In this document: one piece after another, positions 22,801-37,040 of the stretch
How positions within the stretch are numbered: the stretch's first letter is position 1
How the letters are laid out: the number at the start of each line of letters is the position of its first letter
From: Gorsachius magnificus
Lineage: Eukaryota; Chordata; Aves; Pelecaniformes; Ardeidae
Assembly (NCBI GenBank): GCA_034008185.1
Contig: CM067109.1
Coordinates: forward strand, 32,520,885-32,584,884
Direction: 5' to 3'
DNA length: 64,000 nt
Translations under genes and position numbers: made by a program
Notes under the pieces: model-generated
Seen by the model: the letters and a program-made list of their open reading frames with translations, nothing else
What the model was told of the DNA's origin: nothing
Databases searched by the model: none

Positions 22801-25567
22801 TTATATATTAAATAGATGAATATTATAAGATACCTGATATTTCTGCAATAATTCTGCATCAGCTCTGCAGGTGCATCTGATGTGTTAAGAAGGATACTGT
22901 TTTCCAGTGGAATTTTAATTTACTAAGCAGACACAAATTATAAATCCCAGTCCCTGTGAATTTTCATCATTTTCTTGAAATTAGTAATACACTGACAGTA
23001 GACAGTCATGAATTCTACTTCATCTGTTCACCCAGTTTAGTACATTAGGATTCCTTTAATAACAAAGGGAATAAGGGAAATCTGATAGAAAAGTTTGTGA
23101 ATTATCTTTTGTGACTGAATTGGTCTCACAAGGTAATATCTGAAACAGTTTACAGTAATATGTAAGCTAAAAAATACAGATAGATGTCTGACTAAGTTTC
23201 AGGGTAAGTTTAATAATGAATTCTTCTCATCAGAAGATTTGAGGAGATCTATTCAGTAGTATAGTCTGTGAGATGAATGTATGGGCGACCTTGTGGTTCT
23301 CCTCAAAGACCGTGAGTAAACTGATACCAGTCTCACATCAAATGTAACCTTGAGACTCTGTGTGGATTGGCAAAGGATTTCAGGGGAAGTGGCTTTTATG
23401 AAAGCTTTTTAATGAAGCATGGGATTTACAGAGTTAAGATAAACTGTTAAGTGCTAGGATATGTTGAACTATAAAATAAATCACAAATTACGTGTAACAG
23501 AACAAAAATCTGTTTTCCTTCCTGAATCCTTCTTTGTGTACATATTTGAAGGAACCCTATCATATCTAGCACTTTTTAGATTTTTTTTAATGAACATTTA
23601 AAAAACATATTACAATACCTTAAGCTGTAGGTCGTAGGAGATCAATGGCTTTTGGACTGCTAATTCAAGGTAGTTTATAGATTCTTCATGATTAAAAAAA
23701 AAAAAAAGCCACAGAGAAGTGTATCTCTTTTTACGTATCTCAGTGCCATTGAGAGATGTTTTGGGCATTGGAGAATCAAGACATTCTGTTTCCCCTCATT
23801 TGTGTTGTTCCCAGTTCTATGCAATGGTTAATACAGAAAACCTAGGTGAGTGGCTGGATGTGTCCAAAGGGGTAAAAGGGAATGGGATGTTGGACTTGTG
23901 CCTGGGAATAGCAGAATTAGTGGTGGAAAGATCCTCTGGGCCATCTAATGACACCGAGATCCACAGAAATAGTTTCATCCCTCTTTCTTCCCTGCCTCTC
24001 TCTTGTTCTGTTACTGGCATAGACTAGATACTGCATCAAACTGCTTGGCTCGATGTAGAGTCACTTTAAAGTGACTGTTTTGTGTTTGTAGGGTACTATG
24101 ATATTACATGGTCTGTCTGTGATAAGGATTTTTTCCAAACTTAAAAGATATAAAGGCTTATTAAACACCCTGCATTAGCAAAACTGTGCAATTTGAACAG
24201 AAAAGCGGTAAAAGAGTTAGATGAGGAACTCTGAATATTCAGAGTTGTGGCAGTGGAGTTATAGGCAGTCTAAGCAACACTAGAGAAAGTTCCAGGGAAG
24301 TAGAGAAAGGTCTTAATAGTTCAGAAAGCAAATAAGAAGGGTTCAATTGCTTGGCAAGACAAGTTTTCTTAAATAAAATTAATTTTACTACAGCTAAATG
24401 TAGACTCAAACAAAGATCTGGGGTTCTTCTGTCTGAGAAAAAAAAGACTTGCATTACAAAGTGGGAAATACTGTCCTGGACTGCTGTGACCATGAAATGG
24501 AGGTACAATTAAAGACAGGTTCACTGATTGAAGTGTTATTATAAAGCTCAGAGAACAAACTTTAAGTGCAAAAGCAGACTATTGAGTAAGAAAGAGTAAT
24601 ACCTCTGAATATGACATTTGTAAGAACATGCATAAAATTTTGTGTCCATTCCTGATGCCAGGTTCCAGAAGGTTTACTGTAAAAAGTGTCAGTCACAAGC
24701 TAAGGAAGAACAATCTACTTAGCATAGTTTAGAAAAGGATAGCCTACAGGCACCTAGAGAATACAAAGCTGATAACAGAAAACTATTTAACCTTGCCAAA
24801 AAAACCATCAGGGGCATTCAACAAGTGGGACAACTTATCTGAAATATAGTAGATACTACCACTTATTGTCCATCTAGAAAATAGTTCAACCTCAACAAGA
24901 AGTTAACATTTGATGGCAAAATTACTGTATGTGTTTCAGTATCTTGTGCTGTGAAAGACGTCAGGTGGCTTGATTTTAAGAGTTTCTTGTAGCATAAAAA
25001 TGTATTCACCTAAATAGAGACAAGTAATTTCCACTCATAAAACAAGCTTTTTAATGAAACAACATGTTCTCCCATTTACATTTTCAATTAAAGTTTCTGG
25101 AAGGCTTGGGAAGCATTAAAAATTCTCCAAGGGGAGAGCTCATTTTACCCCTTCTCCCCGTCAAAATAAAACACTTTCTGTTAAGAACTAAAAGAAGGAT
25201 TAAAAAAACCCCTCTTAACTGGTATTAAAACTTTTTGATTCCCTCTGTAACAATGCTTTGCTGGGAAACACAGAAACTTAAGTGCTACTTTAATTGCTTT
25301 AATTATTAGCAACCTAGACTTCAGTTACTCTTTTTCTATGTAAAAGGTTCTCAAAGGTGTATAAAGAAAAAATTCCCTCCTGCTAGTTTTCCTTCCATGC
25401 TGTTGTTTATAGAAAGAGGCACACGGTTTTTAGTAAAAGTTCTCCAGCATATTGATGGAGACAGTATCACAGAGTATGGAAAAGGGGAGGAGAGAACAAG
25501 TGTGATAGCAATGGTTCTAGTTAAAATAGGATGAACCTAGTGAGAATGTAGGATCTAAGGGGTATTA

Positions 25568-25570
<3 letters not shown>
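13861..25570. other. Mostly unique DNA, no gene seen
   Basis: About 11.7 kb without a recognised gene or repeat family. Frames of 60-107 codons occur (17487-17810, 18945-19247, 19456-19761, 21198-21494, 23719-24027), but none shows a known domain. An A14 run lies at 23694-23707. The stretch near 18718-18870 has homeobox- and SOX-like motifs, discussed as a finding. Confidence 0.45.

Positions 25571-25602
<32 letters not shown>
25571..25602. repeat. (GA)16 microsatellite
   Basis: Thirty-two bases of uninterrupted GA dinucleotide. Confidence 0.97.
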
Positions 25603-25604
<2 letters not shown>

Positions 25605-28600
25605 CGGACAAGTAGGCTGTCGTTTTTAACTTCAGAGCACATAAACCTAAATGTTAGCTTCTGGTTTGAAATGTACAGAAGTTGAATATTGATGTCAAAA
25701 CTAACTAGAGATTGCCTAGAAAATGCCAAGAACTTCTGAGAATCTCATCACTTTTATTTAGCAGCTATCAGATATGAGGCCTTAGGAACCCAGCTGCCAC
25801 ACTGCAGTGGTCAGATGTTGCTCTTAAATGTGGGGTGTTTGCCTTGTGATTACACTTTGCAGAGAGGACAAATGGCCAGCTTGATCCTGGTAACTAAGGT
25901 TTCAGATACAGGCTCCTACAGGTGAATAGAATTTAAAAACCAAAAAAGATGTCTACCTCTAGATGTTCTAAGAAAATATCAACTTTTAATGCAAATATAA
26001 ATTTTTCATGCAAATAATTTTGTGAATGAGAAAGCAGACTTTTCTGAATTTGTCGGACAGAGCTAGAATATGCTTTAGTAGTGCAGTAACTGGGGCCCAA
26101 ATTAACCAAATGATCTCTCACATAATAGCCCATTTCTACGGCAACTAGAGACATAAACATTAAGGATATGGAGTAAACAATATTATCAGCTGTATAAGGA
26201 AAGAGCTAGCCAGCAATCTTGATCTCCATATCCCTCAAGTCAAATGTAGTCTTTCAACTGAATTAGGGGGAATTAGCTCAGGTTTTTAATTTTGCACTGC
26301 ACAGATTTTAGGTGTAATATGACAAAATGCTTGAAATTCATTAGGAAATTTTGAATTGTGAGATCTTAAGCAGTTATCAGCAAATTAGAAAGCATTTACC
26401 TTGGTAAGGAAGTCAGTATTTTCTTATGTCTGTTTTTAAAATTGTGAGTTTTTTAAACGGGAGTGGTGTATGTAAATCCAAAAAGCCAAACTAAAGAATA
26501 GAAGCAGAACTATAGGAAGTTATCTTATTCATTGTATGAGGAAATATTAAATAACCAATTCAGCCAGTTAGTTGAATTTATAATGAACTAAGAACAAATT
26601 GGTAGAATTAAAAGCTTGACTGGCAGAGGAAAATCATACTTAGTTTTGCTATGTATGGGATGATGAGGCTGACTTCAGAACGTAGTGCCAAGGGATATTC
26701 TGGAATACTGAAATAAGAAGGGGCAAGACATAGTTATATATCAAGGGAAATTTAGAGGTTAAGGAATTGAAACTGTCAATGGCTAAGAAATATAGTGAAT
26801 CATTCTTCACTGAGCCAGAGGCTAGAAGACCTAATGAGCTAATAATAGTGCGCATTTCACACCCGCAGGACAAGGGAGACATCAGAACGACATAGCAAGA
26901 TAAAGAGGATTAGAAAAGTAACATGATTAGGATCATATGTGATTAAAACTTCTCGTCATTAATTGTGGGAAATGATAGAAGTATTTTCTGTGATGGAAAC
27001 AATAACAAAACATGATAGTATTTCAGAACACTGTATCCCCGGGTATGGATCCCAAAGAAGATTTTATCACTTCGTTTTGGTGCCCTTTTCTTCATTTTTC
27101 TCCACAGAAAGAGAAAATTGCAGGAAGAAATGTTTCCTGAGTAGAAATAAGTAACATAGAACCACCCTCTGATGTAGAATACTCACGTGTAATTCAGCTT
27201 TAAATTGAAAGGTTAACACAAAAAATAATAGTAAAGCATCAAGGAAGAAAAACTGAAGAGACTTTGGGGTCATCCAAAGACACCTGCTTTTGTATTTAAC
27301 AAAAGAATTTGTTACATTTAGTGTTGTATTCAAGTCAGACTCGGTAGGTGTAAACTAGCTTTTGGCTTTATTGAGGCCTATGCCAATTAAACACAGCAAG
27401 TGTTGTGTGTTTCAGTGGTATCTATTTCAAGTATTCTGGGATGTGAATCTTTCTGGGAAACCTTGGGTAAGGTGGGAACAGTAGCAATGACATTATATAT
27501 TTTCAGTCTGACATCCCACCCGCCATCTGAAAGACATGGCCAATTCTTGCCTTGTATAAAATAAAGTCACCCAGAGGAAGCCATGCCCTCAGCTGGGCTT
27601 TCAACAGAAGAGTGGACAGAGTATACAAAATCTGCCTTCTTCTAGGGGATGGAGGGAGTAAACACTAGAGAAATGTCTTTTTGGTTTGTTTTTTCATGCA
27701 ATAAAAGGAGAAAGGTAGGGCTCTGAAGGCATGTGAAAAGTATGTTTTGTATGAAAATACTCATTTCAGGTAGTCATTTTTCAAAGTAGAAGCAGTTCAT
27801 AATGTCTGACTACTTGTGTTTCCAAGGCAATGTGAAATGTCAGCATAGCTATCTTGATCAGGTTCTGATATGCCTTTTTTTCTCCTGCATTTTCCCTGCA
27901 CACCTTCTGCTCTATAAGCCCTATCAACCACTGTTAGATTTCCAAAAATAGCAGATGTTATTCTCACCAGAAGTAGTTTCACTTCAGAATGATTGAACTG
28001 GTTTTTGCATGTAGGGCCTGTAAAGTGCTGTAATGAGTAGTATCATTACACACATGAAGATGTTAAGTATTTTAATCATAAGATCCTATGAGATCTGTGC
28101 TTTATATTGAAAAAAATTTACAAGAAAATAATTTAAAACCATTTCATGTGAGAAACACCTTCATTATCTATGTCAATTCCTCACTTTAAAGCTAACAAAG
28201 CACCAGCTTTACAAAAAAAATTGGGATTTTTTCAAGGGATTTTTTTATCTTTTTAATTTTCAACAAACTAATCTTTCTGTAAGTGAAAAATAAGGAATAC
28301 AATTGTTTCTTTAGAAGCAATGAAATGCAGGAAGGCTAGGTATTCCCAGCAAGGGCAATTGCAAAACTGAAAAGTGTTCAGGAACCCTTAGTAACATACT
28401 TGAACATTTCTTTCTGAAGATCTGTTCTATCAGATAACTTTGCAGCCACATCTTTTGAGAAATGTTTATATTGAAGTGGTGAAACTGGGACTCCCTTGGG
28501 TAGGTTAGACAACTGCCTATTTTCCGATCTAGTTTTTAAATGCATGCTCTTGTTCTGTTTGTATCCTGTCATTTATACTATTCCTAGTATGTGTTTTCAT

Positions 28601-29004
28601 ATTATATGTCCTTGTTGTTTGTCTGAAAAAAAAAGTTCCTATGTCCAATTATTATAAGCACTTATTTCAGAAAGTTCTGGTTTTCTTTTTTTTTTCCTTC
28701 TCCTAGTTGAGTGGTATCCAACATATCCTTTATTTTTGGAGGAGAAACATACACAGCCTAATCTCCTTTCCCTCCTTCCGTTCTTTCTCTTCCCTTCTTT
28801 TCTTCTCCTCAACTTTTTGTAAGCTAAAACCACTTACTTTTCATCCAACGTAAGAAATTCTATTTAGTCTGATGAGTGTTGTTGATTCATGTAATTGTAG
28901 TCAAAGGTAGGCAAAATAAATGGTGATGTGGTGATGTATGACATAGCTCAGCACTCACCAAAGATCTCAGTAAACTGTGTTTAATTATTTTCCTTATTTG
29001 ACGG
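25603..29004. other. Unique DNA, no gene seen
   Basis: AT-rich with no supported gene or repeat. The frames at 27067-27333 and 28378-28833 (minus) carry no motif; the latter includes a Lys/Arg-rich stretch encoded by a TTCC-rich tract. Bases 29000-29004 (GACGG) form the left flank of the next LTR. Confidence 0.5.
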
Positions 29005-29558
29005 TGTTGTGGTTTAGCCTCAGCTGGCAACTAAGCACCACACAGCCACTTGCTAACCCTCCCCTTCACTGATGGGATGGGGGAGAGAATCAGAAGAGCA
29101 AAAGTAAGAAAACTTGTGGGTTGAGATAAGAACAGTTTAATAATTTAAATCTAACAACAACAACAACAACAATAATAATAAATAAAAACAGGAATGAAAA
29201 GAAAACAACAAGGGAGGAAGAGAGAGACAAAGCCCAGGAAAACCAAGAGATGTAACCACTCACTACCCCAATTGCTTCCTCTGGCCAGCTCCCCCAGTTT
29301 ATGTACTAGCATGATGTCATATGGTATGGAATAGCCCTTTGGCCAGTTTGGGTCAGCTGTCCTGGCTGTGCCCCCTCCCAGCTTCTTGTGCACGTGGCAG
29401 AGCACAGGAAGCTGAAAAGTCCCTGATTGGTGTGAGCACTACTTAGCAACAACTAAACCATTAGTGTGTTATCAACATTCTTCTCATTCTAAATCAAAAC
29501 CAGCACTATGCCAGCTACCAGGAAGAAAATTAACTCTATCTCAGCCAAAACCAGTGCA
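29005..29558 (-). mobile_element. Solo LTR, family A, diverged subtype
   Basis: A 554-bp minus-strand LTR with the family A start (reverse of CAGCCAAAACCAGTGCA at the right end) and end (TGTTGTGGTTTAGCC at the left). It keeps the ATTAAA signal (TTTAAT, 29136-29141) and has an (AAC)n/(AAT)n run where subtype 1 has (AAT)n. It lacks the CpG-rich GTCG block of the copies at 1333 and 8743. Flanks GACGG (29000-29004) and GAGGG (29559-29563) fit a 5-bp target duplication with one substitution. It appears more diverged than the copies at 1333 and 8743. The 84-codon minus frame is not a gene. Confidence 0.88.
29154..29184. repeat. (AAC)n(AAT)n microsatellite inside a family A LTR
   Basis: About six AAC units followed by AAT units, in the same LTR position as the AAT/ATT runs of the copies at 1333 and 8743. 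Confidence 0.85.
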
Positions 29559-32500
29559 GAGGGGTTTTTGAACTTATGTTTCCACCCCAGAAACATTTCC
29601 TTAACCATCAGGCAGCAGACTTTTGGATGACCGGAAACTGACATTGATCTACTTTGTATAAACAAGTCAACAGTCTGTAGAGCCACTAACTCATGAGTGC
29701 TCCATTTTACAGGAGAAACAGTCTTAGGCTAGGCTAGGAATTACCTTCTTTCCCCTTTGCCTTGTATGTAATATAAACCTGCTTTGGCAAAAACACTCAA
29801 ACAAATTAAAATGTCTTTTCTCTGAGTATTCTCTTCTGTGGTTGAATAATCCTTTAGAGGTGACAATCAAGATTAGTTAAGATTGGGTTCATATAACCAA
29901 GCAGATAGGAACTAGTAGATGAGGATACATACATTTGAAGTGTTTATTCTACATGACCATCTATAATCTATGTAGAGAAACCAGCACTTCCAGACTCTGC
30001 TTAATCTTTTGTCTGCATTTGACTAATGCTATCCGAAGAACTCATACTTTCTGTACCTGTTGAGGGCAGAGATACAATGATGTCCGACAGACATCTATCT
30101 CTAATGTATATTCTTTTTGTTGACAAAACTGTTCCATCTCTTAGAATATTTTACTGTTTATTTCAATGTGTTTTTGATGTGTGCTCACTTTTGAGATACT
30201 TTCATAGTTTGCTGAAAATGTTTGACAAACTCCATCCACGTTCATCCTTAGAAGGAAAAGTCATTGTTCAGTGTTCTTAGAAAGGACTTGAGGTACTTGG
30301 CAAAGAAGGAAGACTACTGAGGTAAAGTCTGAAGGGCTCTCATTGACTGACTATAGGGAGTTTTGGATTTGGATCTTGGTTAATAATGAATCCAATTAAA
30401 ACCAAACTTTAGTACTTGTAATTAACACACATAAATGAAGCAAAGTGAGCTTCTGAATTAAAAATTAGGTCATGAGAATAATCCATCAGCACAAAAAGCT
30501 CAAGTGTATCAAAAAGGCAGACAACTAACAGGTTGCCTTGAAGAAATGCTGAATGTAGAGAAACAGAATTTGATGAGAAATCACTGGCTGGAGTATGGTA
30601 CCTTCTTATATTACTGTGTAATGAATAATGCATATTCCTCTTTGTTGAAGAAAATGTGATGGTATGATAGATGAGAGTCTGTCAGGATCATCTAGGTATA
30701 GTGCCTGAGAGCAAAGAGGTGGAACAAGTGACCTCTTAAAATTCCTTCTGTTTGTATGATATGTTGACCTTTTTCAAACACAATGATTACATACCTAGGT
30801 ACAACCTTTGGCCCTGATTTCCTAGTTGAACTGTGTGTACACACTCTCCTGACTATGTAGACAACCCAGCTGGTATTCATTCTGTTTTAAAAATATTTGT
30901 ACAGATACTGCATTTGTGCATCTTTAAGCAGTTTTCTTAATGGCATTTTTCTTTGGTGAAAACATCAGTGTTCAGCCTTTTGCTTTTAATTTCAAGTACT
31001 GTAAAATTCTATATTTTTATAAGAAATAATAAACAAAAAAGAAAAGGATGAAATTCAGGGTTTTAGAAACCCCCTCTGTAAACAAATCACCCTCACTTCT
31101 TGCCGTGAAGAATTCCTCTGACACTTCTCTTGAGCAAGGTGTGAAGCACTGTGTCCAAAGCCAAAGTTGTGAATTTGTACCCGGGGGCAGAACAGGACCA
31201 AGGGGTCCATGCCTGCTGAAATAATTACTTGAGAAAATGAGCACTGCATCATTTCTAAGGAAATTGTAATACAAATTAAAAAGTTCATAGTACAATTTCT
31301 ATTAGTGTTCAAAAGCTTTGGGCCTCATTCTGATGCCAGATTTTGTCTGGTGTAGCTTCACTGAAGCTAATGGAATAATGCTGGTCTTCTGCTCAATGAA
31401 AATATGGAGAATTTGCCTATATTTTTTTGTTTGTAATTCTCTGTAGAACTTGATTGACTAAATGTAAAAATAAATTGCTTGCCATTTAGTTGTATAGTGT
31501 TTGATTGGCCAGGGAATTTATAGACCTCACAGGAGAACAATTTATATTTCCAATGCTGTTTATAGCCAGTTCATTCTTTCTACAATTGCTACAATTTTTC
31601 ATGGTACAAGAGTGTTTTTAGAGATCACATTTTCTTTTTAATAGGCAAGTAATTTATTTCAGTTGATCATGTAAGTAAATTTGAAGCCAGTTTTTGTTAT
31701 ATTCTTAAGAAATACATAACACAATCAGATTTTGGATTTACAGTGGAGGTTTTTTGACTGCTAAGTAACAGCAGTAGTGAAAGCATGTGAAACTCCCTCC
31801 TTCCATAGTTGGCAATGATATTTAGATCCTGTCATAATCACCACTAACATATCTTAGGTATTAGCACATTCAAACTGGATTCAAAATACTATTTATCTGA
31901 TTTTAACGTGATTAATTTTGCATAACTTTGGAAGACAAGGTACTAGACCTAGACCAAACCTCAAACTGTGATAGCACTATAGTGAAAAGTTGATACTGTC
32001 AAGCAATAACTTGCCATAAAGAAAGTTGGAAACTTGGGAAATATTTTTTAAGAGTGAAATGCATAAGGAAAAGGAGCAGTTTTATGCATAAAAATTTGCA
32101 TATCCAATATGTGCATGTGCATAGCTGTTTTCAGTAAAGAAAAACGTATGTCTATTTTATGCTTACAACTGTCATCACTTGCCAAATATCTTTCTTGCTA
32201 CATTTGAGATACTAATGATTTTAATGCAAAATTGAACAACTTAATGGGCTGAATATGTTTAATGAAATCACTTTAATTGCAACTTTCACTATGTCTTCCC
32301 TAGGCACTGAAGACTCTGTATAACAACAGGAGTGTTTTACAGAAACTAATGATGTAAAGCCTTACATCTAGACTGTTTAAAAGAAATTTTGAAAAAAATT
32401 CTTTCTGCATAATTTGGAAGCAAACAGTAAACCAATTAATTTTGTTGATGGAGGTAGGAAAGGAGGAGTGAAACCTCTGAGAACTGATAGAAGGTATAAG

Positions 32501-35500
32501 AGATACTACCTATAGCTGCTTCACATCCCAGGAAAAAATCCATTGACTTGCTTGATTTTTCTTCCAAAGCATGGCTTTTCCAGTTTTTGTCATTGAAAGA
32601 AATACTGAAGAGCATGGAGATACTCTGCGGCTTAGCAGTAGTAGGGTAGTGTTAACAATGTAACAATCCATGAGCCCTATTTTCTACAGCAAAGTACAGA
32701 TTATATTTACTATTCAAAAAAGAAGAGATAATGTAATGAGCTCTTTCTTATGTAGATATTTTATTTCCAGCTTCTGATTTATTTCTAGCACTGGGACATT
32801 ACATTCAGCCCAGTTAGATATCTAAGGGCCTAGAGGCAGATAAATAGAAGCAATTAGTATCTATTGATGATTGTGATGTGGGTGAAAGTTAATCTTTGAT
32901 GGTAGGCAACCTAGATAATTTGAAAGTGTCCATACCAAAAGAAAGAATTTGAAAATCTGGAGGGGAAAAATGGATTACTGGAGAAGAGAAATCACACTTA
33001 CATTTATGCGATATTGCTCAGAAACTAGCTGTGTTATTTTCATTTTATGTAAGGGGGATTTTATATGGCTAAATGAATATATGATTCTTTAAAAATGTAG
33101 AGCTGTTTTTTTCCATGTATTTCTAACATTAAGATCATTAAGAAAGAATGTGAAGAGGACTCAATGATAGTCTCAGAAACACTTTCTTTTTACATTTAAA
33201 TTATTTTATAACTTAATATGAACAATTTGAATAGATCTGATGCATCTTTTAAGCATTGGAAATAGCTCTTATTTATTTGATTTGTTCATGAAACTTCTGA
33301 AGATAAAGAATGAAATTATTTGCAAAATGGTTGCAAACAAATGGCAAAGAAATAGACAGGCAGGCATAGTTGGAAAAATACAGCTGATGGCATGTTATTT
33401 GCTGTTATAGAACAACCCATGGATCTACTGAAAGTCATAAAGGCTTAAGATGTAGGCACCAGGTCAGATAAAATTCTCTGAATCTCCACTGAGGTCTTAA
33501 AACCTCAGAAGCTTTACTGTGTGATTGGCAATATTTTCTTGTTTTCAAGTTAATATCATCGTATTTTTCTGAGCCCAAATATTTTTTTTGGTTTTTTTTT
33601 AAAAGAGTATAATGTGTAAAATTGTATGTAAACAAGAACTATTGTACTATTTATAAACCTACCTGCAAGCCAGTAAACACTACAAGAGCTCTTCTTCATC
33701 AGCTAGTTGTACCTCCTTTGTGAATTCAGAAGTTTCTAGGCCAAATCACTTTGGATATACAAATTTGTTTTATTTTTTATATTTAACATTTCAGTCTCAG
33801 CCCACCTAAAATAGTTTTCTAAATAGTGCAGCTCTGGATCTGTGCTTATGGTTCTGTTATGGCATGGACATTAAGAACAGGAGAGAGGAATCAACACTGG
33901 AAATTGGGTCATCTTTGTGAAAAAATGTGCATATTTGATAAATAGTAGATGCTCTCACGCATCTGAGGTTCTTTTGTAAGAGAAGCCGTAGAAGTTGTTG
34001 ACTGAATTTTGTACTTACCATTTATTTGCCAACCAAATGTGCAAGTATTTTCACTCTAGCTCTCAGAAGGTGCTTTTGGAAGCAGCAGGGCCAAATGTAA
34101 GAAATGAAGGTATAGTTATTCTATAATTTCTCTTGAACCATTAAAGCAACCAGGAAGTGGTCCTGGTTGTTTGCTGGGGAAAGTATCTTAGAGTATTCTG
34201 TTAACAGTCTTTTTTTTAACTTGGCATGAGCTTAAGTTACTGAACTTTAATCTATGAGTCAAAGATTTTGTATGTTTGTCCAGGTTAATATGAGTCTATG
34301 CTATCTAAAGAGAGAGGGTCTGGTGAAATGTTTCAGTGAGACTAGGAAGTTACATGTAGTTTAGGTTCCCAAACTCTCCAACACCGAGCAGTGCTGGTGA
34401 TCAATATATGAACAATACATACACAATCTAAGTATTTCTCATTTATTTTATTGATGTCAAATATAAGAAAATTGTAAATTTTCCTCTATTAGTACATCTA
34501 GGCTATTCTGTTTTTCTAAATGGAATACTTTCTTAAATGTAATCACATTTGAAATAAAAAGCTAGTTTTATGACTACTTTGCCCAGTGATAAAATAATCC
34601 AGTACCTGCATTACCACCTGAATGACTCTTAGAAAAGGTGGATTGTTTCATAGTTGTGCATCTTTTCATAAATTACTGTAACAAAATGAGTTGATGAGCT
34701 ATAATGCTACAATACAATAAATGTGATTGGGAAAGCAGAATTTTATTTTATTAAAACTATAAAGTACATCCTGAGCTTGAAATATTCTCCTTTATTTCTC
34801 AAATTTTAACTACCTTTGCTGAAGACAGAGATGTTGGAAGAAGCTGGAAATGTTCATGATACAGGTCTGCTTATGAAATCTTTCAAGTATAAGCATCGCT
34901 TTACTTGCAGCAAAGAGATGAATGACTGGGATTTTTCTGTATCCTGAGGACATACTGAGATGCTGCTATTAAGAACATATCAAATTCTTTGGATGAAAAA
35001 GACTTTTTAACATAGTATTTTCATGGATCTAAATCTTCATTGAGGGATAAATGCAACTTGGCTGTCTAGAATAGAATCAGAAAGACTTCTCTGCAGTTGA
35101 GGTTAAGTAAAGGTTGTGATATTATAAATCAGAACTAAATAGGAGACTGATATTGAGAAACTGGAACCTTGTCTCTGAGACAAAGGGTCCACAAAGGTGA
35201 GATGGCTGGAGTTTGAATACAAATGGCTGTATTATTATTAACAGATCTATTTATGAAAGCAGGTTAGTAATACATATTTGAAACTGAGCTCTCATGGAGA
35301 TTAAGCAAAATGTATGTAGATAAAGCTGACATGTATTTCTTTGACTGTAGCTGCTTTAATTAAATAACTTGACATAAAAATATTTCTCCATGAGAAAATA
35401 ACATTAAAAGAGCGTTATTAAAGTTGCAAAGTCAAATGCTAAAAATGAGGAAAGCCATGAAAATATAATGCTCTGCAGCACATTTGCACAATGGAGCAGT

Positions 35501-36205
35501 TTCTTATTATGTTAAATTCTGCTGTCTGATCCCAGATTTGTTCTGTGCAAATGGTGAGTGACATCACTCAATGGCCAGCTATTCAACTTTTTATCTACAT
35601 GTGTTATGCAAAACTGTGATTTACATACTACATGTTCTCCAAATTCTGCTTTGAAGACACAGTTTTTACTTGCTGCGTTTCTACTATGTTGTATTATAGT
35701 AGTTGAAGACTTCACAGGTATGTTTGTGAATTTAGGTTGGTATTTCTTCTGAAAGGTGTTTCCATTTATGTATGGGGAGCAGAAGCACAGATATATTAAG
35801 AAAAATTATCTTCTAATTTTAGAGAATTTGAACGAGTGAAAGGGGTTTTTTTCCTCTCAGTATTGTCACATTCAATATTATCCAATACTGCAAATATTTA
35901 AAGCATGCTTCCCAGTGACTTCACTTGCAGTTCTGAAAATTTGAGGAGGAAGAGTTTTATTTGTGCTACTTGTTCTCAATTGCAGTGGAAAGTAGTCACA
36001 GAAGAAGGGAACCCATGTGTTCCTGGACTACTTTTTTTTTGTTTGTTTGTTTTTCTCAGTCTCGTTTATTTTTCAAAGAACTTTCTCCCACTCTGTCACT
36101 TCTACCTGTTTCCTGCCTAGACTGTTTCCAAAGCTGATTAGTGGGTTTAAATTTGACCTTTTAGGCATTTTCAGCTGTTCTCTAAATTCCTTTCTCATCA
36201 TCAAT
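29559..36205. other. Unique DNA, no gene seen
   Basis: About 6.6 kb of AT-rich DNA with no supported gene or repeat. Frames such as 30026-30280, 31017-31312 and 35558-35752 lack recognisable domains. A short (TTTG)n run lies at 36039-36053. Confidence 0.5.
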
Positions 36206-36310
36206 TGTATTGGGTTTGCTTGGCAAAGTTTTGGTAGTGCGGGGGCTACAGGGGTGGCTTCTGTGAGAAGCTGCCAGAAGTTTTCCGTGTCTGCTGCTGG
36301 CCAAGGCCAA

Positions 36311-36354
36311 GCCAATCAGTGACAGTGGTGTCACCTCTGAGATAACATATTTAA
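36311..36354 (+). promoter_or_regulatory. Putative LTR core promoter (CCAAT plus TATA-like)
   Basis: CCAAT at 36312-36316 is followed about 30 bases later by ACATATTTAAG. Both elements recur in the inverted copy (ATTGG at 4143-4147, CTTAAATATGT near 4104-4114), so they belong to the LTR consensus. Activity is inferred. Confidence 0.4.
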
Positions 36355-37034
36355 GAATGAAAAAAACCCTGCTGCAGCTCAGTAGCCGGAGAGAGAAGAG
36401 AAGTGAGAGGTTGTGAGAGAAAACAGCCCTGCAGACACCAAGGTCAGTGAAGAAAGAATGGGAGGAGGTGTTCCAGGCACTGGAGCAGAGGTTCCCCTGC
36501 AGCCCGTGGTGAAGACCATGGTGAGGCAGGCTGTCCCCCGGCAGTCCATGGAGGTCCAATGTGGAGCAGATCTCCACCTGTAGCCTGTGGAAGACCCCAT
36601 GCTGGACCAGGTGGATGCCCAAAGGAAAGAGGCTGTGACCCTATGAGAAGCCTATGCCGGATCAGGTTCCTGGCAAGACTTTGTGGACCCATGGTAGGTC
36701 CTGAGGGACTGCACCCTGTGGAAATTATGGACCCATGCTGGAGCAGTTCGTGAAGAACTGTAGCCCGTGGGAAGGACTCATATTGGAGAAGTTTGTGGAA
36801 GACTGTTTCCTGTGAGAGGGACCCCACACATGAGCAGGGGAAGAGTTCTTCCCTGGGGAGGAAGAAGTGTGTGATGAACTGACCTCAACCCCCATTCCTG
36901 TCCCCTTGTGCCACTGGGGGGAGTAGGTAAAGAAAACTGGGAGTAAAGTTGACCTCGGGAAGAAGGGAGGGGTGGGGCAAAGCTGTTCTAAGATTCTGCA
37001 GTTTTTATCCTTTCCTTCTCTGATTTTGATTTGC

Positions 37035-37040
37035 AATAAA
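37035..37040 (+). terminator. Polyadenylation signal AATAAA in the family B LTR
   Basis: AATAAA in the 3' half of the LTR; also kept in the inverted copy (3333-3338). Confidence 0.5.

Noticed and set aside
36182..36827. 146- and 127-codon minus-strand ORFs
   Set aside because: Frames through the family B solo LTR, equivalent to those at 3484-4202; noncoding repeat.
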